NCBI GenBank assembly: GCA_937893675.1 | Contig: CALBGI010000068.1 | Coordinates: 62,001 to 126,000, forward strand | Length of the DNA stretch: 64,000 bases | From: an uncultured Blautia sp. | Lineage (GTDB): Bacteria; Bacillota; Clostridia; Lachnospirales; Lachnospiraceae | Direction of reading: 5' to 3' | Shown: piece after piece, positions 52,501 to 60,626 of the stretch | Layout: each line of letters opens with the position of its first letter | How positions within the stretch are numbered: position 1 is the stretch's first letter | Notes under the pieces: generated by a model | What the model saw: the letters and a program-made list of their open reading frames with translations, nothing else | What the model was told of the DNA's origin: nothing | The model's database searches: none | Position numbers and translations under genes: made by a program

Positions 52501-53247
52501 CAGGATTTTTTGCAGCAGCTTCAGGCTTTGCGCCACCTGTCCGTCATAGCCGGATTTCTTCAATTCCAGAAAACGGATATCTTCCGGCGTGTCTCCGCCT
52601 GCGTCCACTCCATCCAGATGCTGCCTGATACTCTTTTTCAAATCCTGATACGCGTTCTTGCGCTTCCGTTCTTCCAAATTCAGCCGGTCCTGCAGATGCT
52701 CATAGGTATCTGTATGAAACAGTCTCCTGAAAATTTCATTCCGGCTGGCCGTATCGGAAAGCAGCAGCTTCTGGAAATCTCCCTGGGCCAGCATGGCGAT
52801 CTGGGTAAACTGTACAAAACTAAGCCCTATGAGCCGTTCCACCGCCGCTGTTACATCCTGCGCTCCTGTCACCGGCGCACGCCCATCCTGAAAAACAAGC
52901 TCCGCGTCCGCCTTCTGGAGCGTCATTCCGGTTCCTCTGGCCTTGGGACGCTGGTATTCCGGGTTTCTTTTTATCCGATATTCCTCCCCCTGATAGAGAA
53001 AGGTGAGCTTCACATAGGTGGGAACCCCTGCCTCTGCATATTTGCTCCGCAGCATTTTCCCTCTTCTGACACTTCCGCTGGTTTCCCCGTAAAGCGCAAA
53101 GGTAATGGCATCAAAAATCGTCGTTTTGCCGGCCCCGGTATCTCCCGTGATCAGATAAATACCGTGGGTGCCCAGCTTTCGAAAATCAATCACCGTCTCC
53201 TCTGCGTAGGGTCCGAATGCACTGATAACAAGCTCACATGGCCTCAT
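49522..53247 (-). CDS. sbcC: SbcC nuclease subunit (Rad50-like ATPase)
   Basis: A 1241-residue SMC-type ATPase of the SbcCD complex, which opens DNA hairpins and processes double-strand breaks. It has N-terminal SAFGPYAEETVIDF and Walker A GDTGAGKTTIFDAI. Two very long Gln/Glu/Lys-rich coiled coils flank a zinc hook CPVCGS near the middle. At the C-terminus are signature TLSGGETFMASLSLALGL and Walker B MFVDEGFGALDE. The start is set at MRPCELVISAFG, 3 codons inside the longest frame, giving a 14-base overlap with sbcD. Confidence 0.96.
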   Translation of the reverse strand: MRPCELVISAFGPYAEETVIDFRKLGTHGIYLITGDTGAGKTTIFDAITFALYGETSGSVRRGKMLRSKYAEAGVPTYVKLTFLYQGEEYRIKRNPEYQRPKARGTGMTLQKADAELVFQDGRAPVTGAQDVTAAVERLIGLSFVQFTQIAMLAQGDFQKLLLSDTASRNEIFRRLFHTDTYEHLQDRLNLEERKRKNAYQDLKKSIRQHLDGVDAGGDTPEDIRFLELKKSGYDGQVAQSLKLLQKILEENEKQQAEVKQRLGETEKQLAEFARQEERKRQQEGAKKQLEKHTLELERLLPQLQEEKRKLEDCRKAAFLCETLGLQIEQAEQKRRVYEELRNLQALIAEKEQEKRNAEEQKEQQAEKEAEFGRELKEKAQELEAFGNLEEILAVLNAKYREKDREQKQLQQRLADLQNYTRELQEAVKGKQVDEEKSRILGQSLEESKRQMEGLSGLDVQGVKIAGQLAELKRQQSQFRELYDALEQLADSVKQEEKKERRLLEEEERIIKVLEQKQAGYQEVRGADAMLAELRAEAIRLAEWKRRQAELEADFVKCGTLEQELLQAQKHYQEAEKEKEQYQAQYDRLEKLYLGAQAGLLAETLREGDACPVCGSCHHPKPAQKSRVVPDKAALDEMLGTLTEARERASRFSGQAGDLKRQTAKSQAEFLAECGALTEETTGEARRFSALEQAQDWLEQTGEALFQKKEENQRRQELCQKGLEQKETLETEISKLQGQLERLREDLQSAAGKKTEKKTQQEEKLFQLQRAAGQQTEALFSGALLETRKEIMEWFSAQLVEAEQKKEENERRQKRLQRLQEELALCQQEIERCHRSVQEHEKKIGIAKSHLEEFQGESEESLKKQAEEANRELAELQKQQLQNRKSLERKESLQKECRELEEKKDACKDAIQGLLQVLARTGAEQNALAKQQKTQEEKLAGETEEALLQRIRELRNKKQSLEEDLKAQTEVFEALQKQHTFLEASVKTLESQLQDQEALADEEELKAQKEHCRKRQEELRSLEKSLFHRQEKNQGIFRQVHAKQQEMELTEKEYVRVKALAETAGGNLNGKDKVTLETYVQAAYFDRILRRANLRFMAMSQGQYELKRAAESDNRSAKSGLELNVTDHYNGSERSVKTLSGGETFMASLSLALGLSDEIQSCAGGIRLDTMFVDEGFGALDEEALNKALNALQRMAGDNALVGIISHVPELKERIDKKIIVTKKSEGLPFPKPIVILDTVW

Positions 53248-54397
53248 TTTTCCCACCCTTCCTTTTCTCGGTTTCCTTTATTTCGTCCATAAGCTCCCGC
53301 ACAAAACCCTCCTGCCACGCATCCATCGGCTGATTGTTCTGAAGCTGGTAAAACTCCGCAAAAAGCTCTGCCTCGGATTTTCTCTGGTCCATTTCCTCCT
53401 GTACAAGACTTCTGTTTTCTCTGGTGCGCCGGTTATCATAGACAAGCTGCATCAGATTCGGATAAATCACTCTAAGCTTTTGCAGTCCGTCCAAAACATC
53501 CTCCTCATCTGTCAAAACCACCTGGAGATAGTCCTTGGTATTGCTGTTTTCATAAAAAGAACGGCGCGTCACCTCTTCGTAAGTGCCCTTAATGCTCCGC
53601 ATATCCCGAAGGGGAACAAGCGGCCTCTCCTCTATCTGAACCTCTCCCTTCGGTCCGAGTGTTACCAGGGTCACTGTCTTTGTCTGGCGGCTTTCCGAAA
53701 AGGAATACTTCAGTGGCGTGCCGCAGTAACGCACCGTCTCCCGGCCGACACTCTGCGGGCTGTGGATATGCCCCAGGGCCACATAATCAAAATTTCGGAA
53801 CACCGAAGAATTCACCTGCTCTATCCCGCCCACGCTGATCTCCTCAGACTCGCAGCTCTTCGCGCCGGTAACAAACTGGTGCGCCACAAGCACATTACGC
53901 TCTGCAAAGTTGACAGAAGTTCTGTCCAGCACAGCCTGCACCGCGCTTTCATAACTGTCAGCTTCCGCTTCCGGATGGACATGCCGGACATACGCCGGCT
54001 TCAAAAAAGGCATGAGATACACATGAACAGGCCCATATTCATCGGTAAGTGTGACTTTTTTCAGTTTCCCGTCGTAGACCGGTGAAATGTGCACCCGGCG
54101 GCTCTCCAAAAGCTCTGCCCCAAACGCGAGGCGTTCTGCGGAATCGTGATTGCCGCTGATGAGGAACACCGGAATCCCCGCCTGGGCAAGCCTGCACAGA
54201 AAATCATTCAGAAGCTGCACCGCCTCCACCGTCGGAATTCCCTTGTCATACACATCTCCTGCGATGAGAAGTCCGTCCGGATGCTCCTCCTGCGCAAGCT
54301 CCAGAATCTGTTTCAAAATATATCGCTGATCTTCCATCATGGAAAACCCGTTCACCCGTTTTCCCAGATGCAGATCGGATAAATGTATCAATTTCAT
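53234..54397 (-). CDS. sbcD: SbcD nuclease subunit (Mre11-like)
   Basis: A 387-residue metallophosphoesterase. It has metal-site motifs HLSDLHLGKRVNGF, LIAGDVYDKG, ISGNHDSAERL, VAHQFV and LGHIHSPQ, and a C-terminal capping domain. AAGGAGG lies 7 bases before the ATG. It pairs with SbcC encoded by the overlapping next gene. Confidence 0.96.
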   Translation of the reverse strand: MKLIHLSDLHLGKRVNGFSMMEDQRYILKQILELAQEEHPDGLLIAGDVYDKGIPTVEAVQLLNDFLCRLAQAGIPVFLISGNHDSAERLAFGAELLESRRVHISPVYDGKLKKVTLTDEYGPVHVYLMPFLKPAYVRHVHPEAEADSYESAVQAVLDRTSVNFAERNVLVAHQFVTGAKSCESEEISVGGIEQVNSSVFRNFDYVALGHIHSPQSVGRETVRYCGTPLKYSFSESRQTKTVTLVTLGPKGEVQIEERPLVPLRDMRSIKGTYEEVTRRSFYENSNTKDYLQVVLTDEEDVLDGLQKLRVIYPNLMQLVYDNRRTRENRSLVQEEMDQRKSEAELFAEFYQLQNNQPMDAWQEGFVRELMDEIKETEKRKGGKNEAM

Positions 54398-54521
54398 AAT
54401 CGCACCCTCCTTAGAACTGTTTTACTTATTGCAGAAAATCCGCTTTGAAAGAACAACGGATCCTGCGCGGAGCGCCTTTTGTATCACAGGAACATTCGGG
54501 CGTAACTCCCCATGATACAAG

Positions 54522-54550
54522 AAAAAGGCTAAAGAAATTTTCCTTAGCCC
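54522..54550 (-). terminator. Terminator after the CPBP protease gene
   Basis: GGCTAA (54527-54532) pairs with TTAGCC (54544-54549), and the minus strand continues TTTTTC. It lies 7 bases past the stop of the protease gene, and the stem is A/T-rich in the loop. Confidence 0.8.
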
Positions 54551-54556
54551 TTCCCG

Positions 54557-55354
54557 TCAAATCCTCCTGATTTTTTCCCTTCCGTATTTCTTCTGAAAAT
54601 AGGGGATTCCCATGAGCAGAGAAAACAAAAGTACGCCCAGCATCAGAAGCACAAACCCGCCGTCACCATTCTCCAGCCAGACATGCCCGTAGGTGGAAAA
54701 TAAAATGGACCACACATTAGCTCCTATGTGAAGCAGCACACAGCTCAGACGGCTTCCGGTCAGCTCCATAAGCCATGCAAACACCATGCCAAGGATTCCC
54801 GCATACAATCCCTGCAGCAGATCGCCATGGTACACGCCGAACAAAACGCCGGAAATCACACACGCAGCAGGAAATCTGAGATAATCTCTCAAACGCAGAA
54901 AAATCAGCCATCGAAAAATCATTTCCTCTGCGATCGGACATACAATTCCGATCCAGAACAAACAGAGCAGCACACTTTTTCCATCGGTCATGGCATTCAT
55001 GGTTTCAAAATAATCCGATGGCGCAAAAAAGGACTGCAGCATTCCAAGCAGCAGATTCGCGTACATGGCCAGTCCGGCTCCCATGACAAGAAGCACTGCC
55101 ATTTCCCATGGCTTCCGGGATTTTTCTCCGGGGAATATCAGCCCTGACGCACATCTCTGCTTTTGGTCTCTGCGGTACAAAAGGATGGCAGGTACCATAA
55201 CCAGAAGTGCCGTAATCCCGGTCAGCTCCATCACATAATGAATATACATCTCCGGCGGCAGTCCCATAACCTGCACGATCCAGACCAGGCCCGCCTGCGT
55301 GACCAGAAAAGCCGCAAGAAAATGAAGCCCTATGGGATACAAAACCCTCCACAC
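54557..55354 (-). CDS. CPBP-family intramembrane metalloprotease
   Basis: A 265-residue membrane protein with about eight helices. It has the Abi/CAAX-protease motifs EEMIFRWLIFLRL (EExxxR), GVLFGVYHGDLLQG (FxxxH) and VLLHIGANVWS (HxxxN). The family processes peptides or prenylated substrates; no bacteriocin genes are nearby. It follows a HAD phosphatase gene by 32 bases and ends the kinase/proline-rich/HAD/protease string. Confidence 0.9.
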   Translation of the reverse strand: MWRVLYPIGLHFLAAFLVTQAGLVWIVQVMGLPPEMYIHYVMELTGITALLVMVPAILLYRRDQKQRCASGLIFPGEKSRKPWEMAVLLVMGAGLAMYANLLLGMLQSFFAPSDYFETMNAMTDGKSVLLCLFWIGIVCPIAEEMIFRWLIFLRLRDYLRFPAACVISGVLFGVYHGDLLQGLYAGILGMVFAWLMELTGSRLSCVLLHIGANVWSILFSTYGHVWLENGDGGFVLLMLGVLLFSLLMGIPYFQKKYGREKIRRI

Positions 55355-55386
55355 CTGAGAAAGCCTGCGCTGTCTGCGCAGAGGGC

Positions 55387-56034
55387 TCAGCCGAAAAAAT
55401 CCACGATCTGGGCAGCGGAATCCACGATTTTCAGAGGCCCCGCCGCCAAAAGCTCCTCCTCTGTTCCATACCCGTAGGAGACTGCCACACAGGAAAGCCC
55501 GCAGGCACGTGCGCCAAGAACATCGTGCTCCTTATCTCCCACCATAACAACCTGCTCCCTGTGTGCGGAAAGATCCAGCCGTGCAAGCGCTTCCTCTATG
55601 ACTTCTGCCTTGCTGGTTCTGCGCCCATCCATCTCGCTTCCCACAACCTCATCAAAATAATCCCCCAGCTGAAAATGCTCCAGGATCTGCAGCACAAAAT
55701 GCTCCGGCTTGGAGGATGCCACCGCAAGGCTGTACCCCTTCGCTCTGAGCTCTGCCAGCATTTCTTCCACCCCCGGATATGGCCGGTTTTCAAAAATCCC
55801 CACTGTGGAATACCGTTCTCTGTAATATTTTACAGCCAGACGCGCCCCTTCCTCATCCAAATCTGCATATTTCATAAACTGCTCCATAAGAGGCGGTCCG
55901 ACAAACACCCGGAGCTCTTCCAGGGGCGGCGCCGGCTTTCCCAGCTTTTCCAACGCATACCGGACTGATTTTGTAATGCCTTCACCGGACTCTGTCAGCG
56001 TTCCGTCCAAATCAAATAAAATCGCTTTATACAT
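55387..56034 (-). CDS. HAD hydrolase, phosphoglycolate phosphatase-like
   Basis: A 215-residue phosphatase. It has motif I ILFDLDGTLTESGEG, a helical cap (GKPAPPLEELRVFVGPPL), motif II AVASSKP, a lysine in RTSKAEVI and motif IV MVGDKEHDVLGAR. The overall pattern fits Gph/PpaX-type enzymes. The substrate is not determinable. Confidence 0.9.
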   Translation of the reverse strand: MYKAILFDLDGTLTESGEGITKSVRYALEKLGKPAPPLEELRVFVGPPLMEQFMKYADLDEEGARLAVKYYRERYSTVGIFENRPYPGVEEMLAELRAKGYSLAVASSKPEHFVLQILEHFQLGDYFDEVVGSEMDGRRTSKAEVIEEALARLDLSAHREQVVMVGDKEHDVLGARACGLSCVAVSYGYGTEEELLAAGPLKIVDSAAQIVDFFG

Positions 56035-56105
56035 TCTGTCCCTCCGATACTTTTCCTGCTTTCACAATATGCGATATTTGATTTTTACTATAACACAGTT
56101 TCCTT

Positions 56106-56921
56106 TCAGCGTCCATGTGAAAGTAGTATCTTTTCGCCGCAGGGCGATACGAGAAGAAGCTCCAGCCGATTCTCTCCCTCTGCTGCCTCTGTGACCGCTC
56201 TGAGCATATCACCTTCCCATCTCCAGGCACATTCCTTTTTGTTGACCCGAAAGGAAAAAACCTGCACAGCTCCTCTGCACTGCACTTTAACAGAGGGAAC
56301 CGTGTCATTCTCCGCAAAAATCCTGTGCACAATCTTCGGGGACGGCGCAGGCGTAACCACGCTCTTCGGCGGCACTGCCGGCGCAGGAGCGGCCGCAGGC
56401 TGCGGTGTTGCCGTCGGCACAGGAACAGATGTCAGTGTCGGCACAGGAGCAGGCGTCAGCGTTGGCACCGGTGTCGGCGTCGGCAGCGGAGTTTCAGCCG
56501 GCGCAGACGCAGGTATTGACATGGGTGTTTCTTCCGGAATCGGATCTGCTGTCAATTCCGGCTTCTGCAGCTCTCCCAGAAGCTGCTCTTCCACAGAAGT
56601 GTCCTGCGCCTGCGTCCCATCGCTGATCACTTCCCCTGTTGGAACTTCTTCCACTGGAGCTTCTTCTACTGGGACTTCTTCCACTGGAACTTCTTCCGGC
56701 GGCGCTTCTTCTGCCGGAGGCTTCGCTGTGGGAGTCTCTTCGTCAAACTTAAAATCTTCCGGAATCTCCTGCTGTTCCCCCACGCCGATTTCCACTTCAA
56801 AACCGCCCATCTCCATTTCCTCCGCTGCCTGTACGGTCCAAAAAGTCCGCACAAGAAGCATTGTAAAACATACTGTCCAAAAGATGCTTCCCTTACTTTT
56901 TCTCTTTTTTCCTCCACTCAT
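56106..56921 (-). CDS. Membrane-anchored proline-rich repeat protein paired with the kinase
   Basis: A 271-residue protein. A Lys-rich start and one hydrophobic segment (about residues 12-32) act as signal or anchor. Next is a Glu/Pro-rich repeat tract (EEAP/EEVP units, about 60-105), then a Thr/Pro/Ala-rich tract of TPxP-type units (about 130-205), and a compact 65-residue C-terminal domain with two cysteines. The start is the ATG with AGGAAAG upstream; it overlaps the kinase gene by 29 bases. I do not recognise the C-terminal domain. The rod-like tracts would carry it across the wall. Confidence 0.75.
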   Translation of the reverse strand: MSGGKKRKSKGSIFWTVCFTMLLVRTFWTVQAAEEMEMGGFEVEIGVGEQQEIPEDFKFDEETPTAKPPAEEAPPEEVPVEEVPVEEAPVEEVPTGEVISDGTQAQDTSVEEQLLGELQKPELTADPIPEETPMSIPASAPAETPLPTPTPVPTLTPAPVPTLTSVPVPTATPQPAAAPAPAVPPKSVVTPAPSPKIVHRIFAENDTVPSVKVQCRGAVQVFSFRVNKKECAWRWEGDMLRAVTEAAEGENRLELLLVSPCGEKILLSHGR

Positions 56922-58179
56922 GAACTCTTTCCTCCCAAAGGCGCACTGTACCGCTCTCGGATAATACACACTTTTTTCCGCCTTCTCCTGCATTCTCAGA
57001 TCCACTGTCCGACGCCCGATATTCCTCCCACAGACGCACACTTTCCTCCTGGTGTCCCTGCCGCCAGAGATACAGGCCATATTGCGCCCAGCCCTCCGCA
57101 TAGGTTTCCTGACAGAGCAAGAGCTGTTCAAAATAATCCTCCGCTTCCTGGAGTTCTCCTGCAAGCTCACTTGCCTGTGCCAAAAGAAGCAATAGTTTCT
57201 TCTGCTCTTCTTCCCCGGAAAACTTGTTCAGAAGCGGATGCAGCCTCTGCTTTACTCTGCGGCAGACTTCTCTCCCGGCTTCCCTGTCCCCTCCATAAAA
57301 ATCCTCGCTGAGCCAGAGGGCCGTCGCTGTGGTCAGTTCTCTGTAAAAGCGGCCTTGTCCTGTCCTGCTGTGCGCCACCAACAAAACTCCTGTCAGTATA
57401 AGCACAAGCCCTGCCAGACAAAACTTCCCCGTCCTTGCGGACGGTGCGCCGTAGAGGATCTTTCGAAGCGCTGCCTGCGCCTGCGCCATGGATGAAAAAC
57501 GCAGGCGGCTGTCCTTCCTTCTGCATTTTCCGAGAAAAAAGAGAAGTCTTGGATAGGTACACAAAAGCTTCACGCGATTTTTACCCTTTCCGGCCAAGGC
57601 CCATATGGTTTTTCCCAGGGCATATACATCACTGCCGGCATCCAGAAAACCCTCTTCTTGTTCCGGCGCCGCAAATCCTCTGGTGCCCATAACGGTACGC
57701 TGCTGCCTTCGGTACCCAAATACCGCACTTCCGTAATCTACCAGGTAAAGCTGTCCTGTTTCCGAAAGCATCAGATTATCCGGCTTCAGATCCCCATAAT
57801 ACACCGGCGGCCTCCTGCTGTGAAAATAGGCCAGCACATCCGCCGCACAGAGGGCAAACTCTAAAATCTCCCGCCCGGAAAAACACCTCCCGTCCCTGAG
57901 CCATTGACCCAGGGACCTGCCTTTGATATACTCCATCACCAGATAACAGTGCGCATCCTTTTCCGCATAATCCACCATGGCAGGTATCGCCGGATGCTCC
58001 AGAAGCCGCAGAAGCTTCGCCTCCCGCTTGCCTTCGATCGGCAGTTCTTTCACCGCCCGGTATACGCCAAGCTCCATATCCCGCGCAAGGTACAGACTGC
58101 CTTCCCCGCCGCTCCCTACCTGCTCCAAAACGCAATAGCGGCCCTTCAAAATCATTCCAGTCAGGCTGATAAACGTCAC
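56893..58179 (-). CDS. Transmembrane Ser/Thr protein kinase with extracellular repeat domain
   Basis: A 428-residue protein. A kinase domain occupies residues about 12-245: glycine loop GSGGEGSLY, K44, catalytic D130 and N135 in YYGDLKPDN, metal D148 in VDYG, and APE at 171-173. HRD is changed to YGD and DFG to DYG. One membrane helix (about 253-270) is followed by a helical, TPR-like extracellular region (about 325-395) instead of PASTA repeats. The GTG start has no clear Shine-Dalgarno; an ATG at 58155 is the alternative. It overlaps the proline-rich gene. Confidence 0.88.
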   Translation of the reverse strand: MTFISLTGMILKGRYCVLEQVGSGGEGSLYLARDMELGVYRAVKELPIEGKREAKLLRLLEHPAIPAMVDYAEKDAHCYLVMEYIKGRSLGQWLRDGRCFSGREILEFALCAADVLAYFHSRRPPVYYGDLKPDNLMLSETGQLYLVDYGSAVFGYRRQQRTVMGTRGFAAPEQEEGFLDAGSDVYALGKTIWALAGKGKNRVKLLCTYPRLLFFLGKCRRKDSRLRFSSMAQAQAALRKILYGAPSARTGKFCLAGLVLILTGVLLVAHSRTGQGRFYRELTTATALWLSEDFYGGDREAGREVCRRVKQRLHPLLNKFSGEEEQKKLLLLLAQASELAGELQEAEDYFEQLLLCQETYAEGWAQYGLYLWRQGHQEESVRLWEEYRASDSGSENAGEGGKKCVLSESGTVRLWEERVHEWRKKEKK

Positions 58180-58212
58180 CCCATTTACATTGCTTCACTT
58201 ATCCTTCAAGGG

Positions 58213-58237
58213 AAAAATCTGCCGGAGAATACCGGCA
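58213..58237 (-). terminator. Terminator of the flavodoxin/cupin operon
   Basis: TGCCGG (58220-58225) pairs with CCGGCA (58232-58237). The minus strand continues GATTTTTC. Confidence 0.8.
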
Positions 58238-58314
58238 TCAGAAATTGTTACTGCATTTATAATAACACACCACACAGAAAAAGAAAAGCCCCGGGACTGG
58301 AAAATTTATCGACA

Positions 58315-59085
58315 TTATTCGACAACATTTCCATATTCTTCATCAGTAACCGGTTCACACCATTCATTAGAGGTATCTTCTCCCGGTACTTCGATCGCCA
58401 GATGAGAGAACCATTCATCCGGTGCTGCTCCATGCCAGTGCTTTACCCCTGCCGGAATATTGATGCAGTCTCCCGGATTCATCTCGATTGCATCTTCTCC
58501 TTCTTCCTGATAATATCCCCGCCCTGCTACGCAGATCAGCATCTGTCCGCCGCCTTGTTTTGCATGATGAATATGCCAGCTGTTGCGGCATCCTGGTTCA
58601 AACGTCACATTAAATACGCTTACCTGAGAAGTTGAAACAGGAGACAGGAAACTCCTTCCGGAAAAATATTGTGCAAATTCGTTGTTTGGCACACCTATGG
58701 GAAATACCATTTTCTTAGCATGTGCCCGCATTGCTTCCTCTTCATAAGGCAAATCGCCTTCCTCCACATTCCACACTTCTTTTGCCAGATGAAATACCGC
58801 CCATCCCTTCGGCCATCCTGTATAAAATGCCACGTGCGTGATAACTGCTGCGATTTCTTTCTGCGTTACACCATGCGCCTTTGCATTTTGTAAATGGAAT
58901 TTCAGGGAAGAATCTGTAATACCGGAAGACATCAACGCTGCTACCGTAATTATGCTCCTCGTCTTTACATCAATATCCTGATTGTTCCAGTTTTCTCCAA
59001 AAAGAATATCGTCATTAAAATGGGCGAACTGTGGCGCAAACTCTTCTAAAGCATTTCTCCCCGCTGTCTGTACGATTTTTTTCAT
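58315..59085 (-). CDS. Carboxymuconolactone decarboxylase-like and cupin fusion protein
   Basis: A 256-residue two-domain protein. Residues about 20-115 form an AhpD/CMD-like domain (ARxxITVAALMSSG-type pattern KTRSIITVAAL, EIAAVITHVAFYTGWPKGW; no CxxC). Residues about 150-245 form a cupin with HIHHAKQGGGQMLICVAGRG and PAGVKHWHGA supplying metal-binding histidines. It resembles small oxidoreductase-linked proteins often found beside flavodoxins. GGAG lies 9 bases before the chosen ATG, which lies in the 3' end of the flavodoxin gene. Confidence 0.88.
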   Translation of the reverse strand: MKKIVQTAGRNALEEFAPQFAHFNDDILFGENWNNQDIDVKTRSIITVAALMSSGITDSSLKFHLQNAKAHGVTQKEIAAVITHVAFYTGWPKGWAVFHLAKEVWNVEEGDLPYEEEAMRAHAKKMVFPIGVPNNEFAQYFSGRSFLSPVSTSQVSVFNVTFEPGCRNSWHIHHAKQGGGQMLICVAGRGYYQEEGEDAIEMNPGDCINIPAGVKHWHGAAPDEWFSHLAIEVPGEDTSNEWCEPVTDEEYGNVVE

Positions 59086-59102
59086 GTCACATTTCTCCAA
59101 TC

Positions 59103-59579
59103 CTATAATGTTTCTGCCCATGTCATTATTGGTTGTCTGGTTACGTTATGAAAAATCTTTCCTTCTTCCATCCTGCTGTCCGGTGCAGAAGGCTGCAGTT
59201 CTCTTACTGTATTTCCAAAACCGCTTCCGCCGGAAGTAGCAAATAAAATAATCTTTTTCCCTGAGAAATTATATTTTTCCAAAAAGGTATTTACAATTGT
59301 CGGCGCTACATACCACCATATCGGAAATCCCAGAATGATTTCGTCATAGACACCCATGTCTATATCCATATCTGCGACTTCCGGTCTGAAGCTTTTATGA
59401 TTCATCTCTACACTACTTCTGGATTTTTTGTCCATCCAATCAAGATCCGCGCTTGTATATGGAATCTTAGGTGTGATCTCAACCAAATCTGCTTTTACGC
59501 AATCGGCAATTATCTCTGCTGCTTTTTTCGTTGTTCCGCCTGCACTGAAATATGCTACTAATCTTTTTTCCATAATCAT
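59103..59579 (-). CDS. Flavodoxin
   Basis: A 158-residue FMN protein. It has the phosphate-binding loop YFSAGGTTKKAAE at the N-terminus, the isoalloxazine loop ILGFPIWWYVAPTIV and ATSGGSGFGNTV. It resembles the flavodoxins linked with LysR regulators and CMD/cupin proteins in redox stress loci. Two ATGs two codons apart follow AAGGAG; either may be used. It begins the operon with the cupin fusion. Confidence 0.92.
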   Translation of the reverse strand: MIMEKRLVAYFSAGGTTKKAAEIIADCVKADLVEITPKIPYTSADLDWMDKKSRSSVEMNHKSFRPEVADMDIDMGVYDEIILGFPIWWYVAPTIVNTFLEKYNFSGKKIILFATSGGSGFGNTVRELQPSAPDSRMEEGKIFHNVTRQPIMTWAETL

Positions 59580-59597
59580 CCGTCTCCTTTATCCAAA

Positions 59598-59633
59598 ATA
59601 GGTGTGCAGGATTTCTTGATCCCACACACCTAT
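59598..59633. terminator. Inverted repeat between LysR and flavodoxin genes (terminator or operator)
   Basis: ATAGGTGTG (59598-59606) pairs with CACACCTAT (59625-59633), with an inner GGAT/ATCC stem. It follows the LysR stop by 50 bases with a short T run, so it could terminate that gene. But it also spans the start site and leader of the flavodoxin transcript. Confidence 0.65.
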
Positions 59634-59662
59634 TTTATAATCTACATCCTTTTCATGTCCAA
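59634..59662 (-). promoter_or_regulatory. Promoter of the flavodoxin operon
   Basis: The minus strand has TTGGAC (59657-59662), 17 bases, TATAAA (59634-59639). The -35 abuts a LysR-type box. Confidence 0.65.
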
Positions 59663-59677
59663 TACTTATACAGTATT
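59661..59677. promoter_or_regulatory. LysR-type binding box upstream of the flavodoxin promoter
   Basis: The dyad AATACT-N5-AGTATT contains ATAC-N7-GTAT, the classic LysR box form (T-N11-A). It is centred about 42 bases before the predicted start site, adjacent to the -35, as for activator sites. The LysR gene lies directly upstream. Confidence 0.65.
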
Positions 59678-59682
59678 CGTTT

Positions 59683-60561
59683 TTATGCCTGAAAAGCATT
59701 GATCTCTTCTATCATCTTATTTACTGCCTGCGAATAAGGAATATTTCTTCTCCAGGCAATCACACTGTTCGCAGTAATTTCCGGATACAGCTTTCTTTGC
59801 ACAAGAATATCTTCCCGCCAATATTTTACAGCGCCTTCGATAGATATGGGATATCCAAGTCCATTTGCAGCCATCACACCCGCATTGGTCCCCAGATTGC
59901 TTATAAATGAAATGTTGAGTCTGGAGAAATCCTTTCCAAACCAGTTGGCAAGTTCGCTCTGAACCCCCAGTCTTTCCGGCAGAATCAGAGGCTTATCCAA
60001 AAGATCTTTCTTCTCCAGGTATTCTCTGTCAGCAAGTGGGTCATCCGGACGCATTCCCACCACCCAATGGTCACTGTCTTTTATCCTGATATAATCAAAC
60101 CCTTCTGTATCGACCGGTTCCATAAACAATGCAACATCCACAAGACCTTTATTCATCATCTCATATACAAAATCTGCTGTTGCAGTATGAATTGCAATCT
60201 GGACAAGGGGATATTTTTGTTTATAAACCTTACAGATCTTTGCCAGGGTTTCTACTGCTGCAAACTCTCCGCAGCCAAATGTAACCGTCCCCTCTACCAC
60301 TTCCTCGGCTCCCTTCAGCTCCTTCAACGTTCGTTCTTCCAGATCAATAATTTCCAGTGCCCTTCTCTTTAACAAAATCCCTTCATCTGTAAGTGCAATA
60401 CTCTTTCCCTTGCGGATGAACAGAACAATGCCTAATTCCTCCTCAAACGCTGCAAGCTGTCTGGATAGAGTTGGCTGTGTGATATGCAGCTGTTCCGCTG
60501 CTTTTGTAAAGCTTTGTTCTTTTGCTACTGTCAGAAAGTAGCGTAATATTCGTAATTCCAT
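59683..60561 (-). CDS. LysR-family transcriptional regulator
   Basis: A 292-residue regulator. It has an N-terminal winged helix (LRYFLTVAKEQSFTKAAEQLHITQPTLSRQLAAFEEELG) and a periplasmic-binding-like effector domain (about residues 90-290). It reads in the same direction as the flavodoxin-cupin operon rather than divergently, but a good LysR box lies in front of that operon. The effector is unknown. Confidence 0.94.
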   Translation of the reverse strand: MELRILRYFLTVAKEQSFTKAAEQLHITQPTLSRQLAAFEEELGIVLFIRKGKSIALTDEGILLKRRALEIIDLEERTLKELKGAEEVVEGTVTFGCGEFAAVETLAKICKVYKQKYPLVQIAIHTATADFVYEMMNKGLVDVALFMEPVDTEGFDYIRIKDSDHWVVGMRPDDPLADREYLEKKDLLDKPLILPERLGVQSELANWFGKDFSRLNISFISNLGTNAGVMAANGLGYPISIEGAVKYWREDILVQRKLYPEITANSVIAWRRNIPYSQAVNKMIEEINAFQA

Positions 60562-60626
60562 ACTGATTTACCGTAACTTGTATCATCCAAAGGCTTTCCA
60601 GAGATATCGCAGCGATCCAAACGCTT

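Noticed and set aside
56191..56964. Gly/Ser/Val-rich repeat frame on the plus strand resembling a collagen- or elastin-like protein
   Set aside because: It is the antisense reading of the proline-rich repeat protein; the minus frame has a signal segment and a ribosome site.
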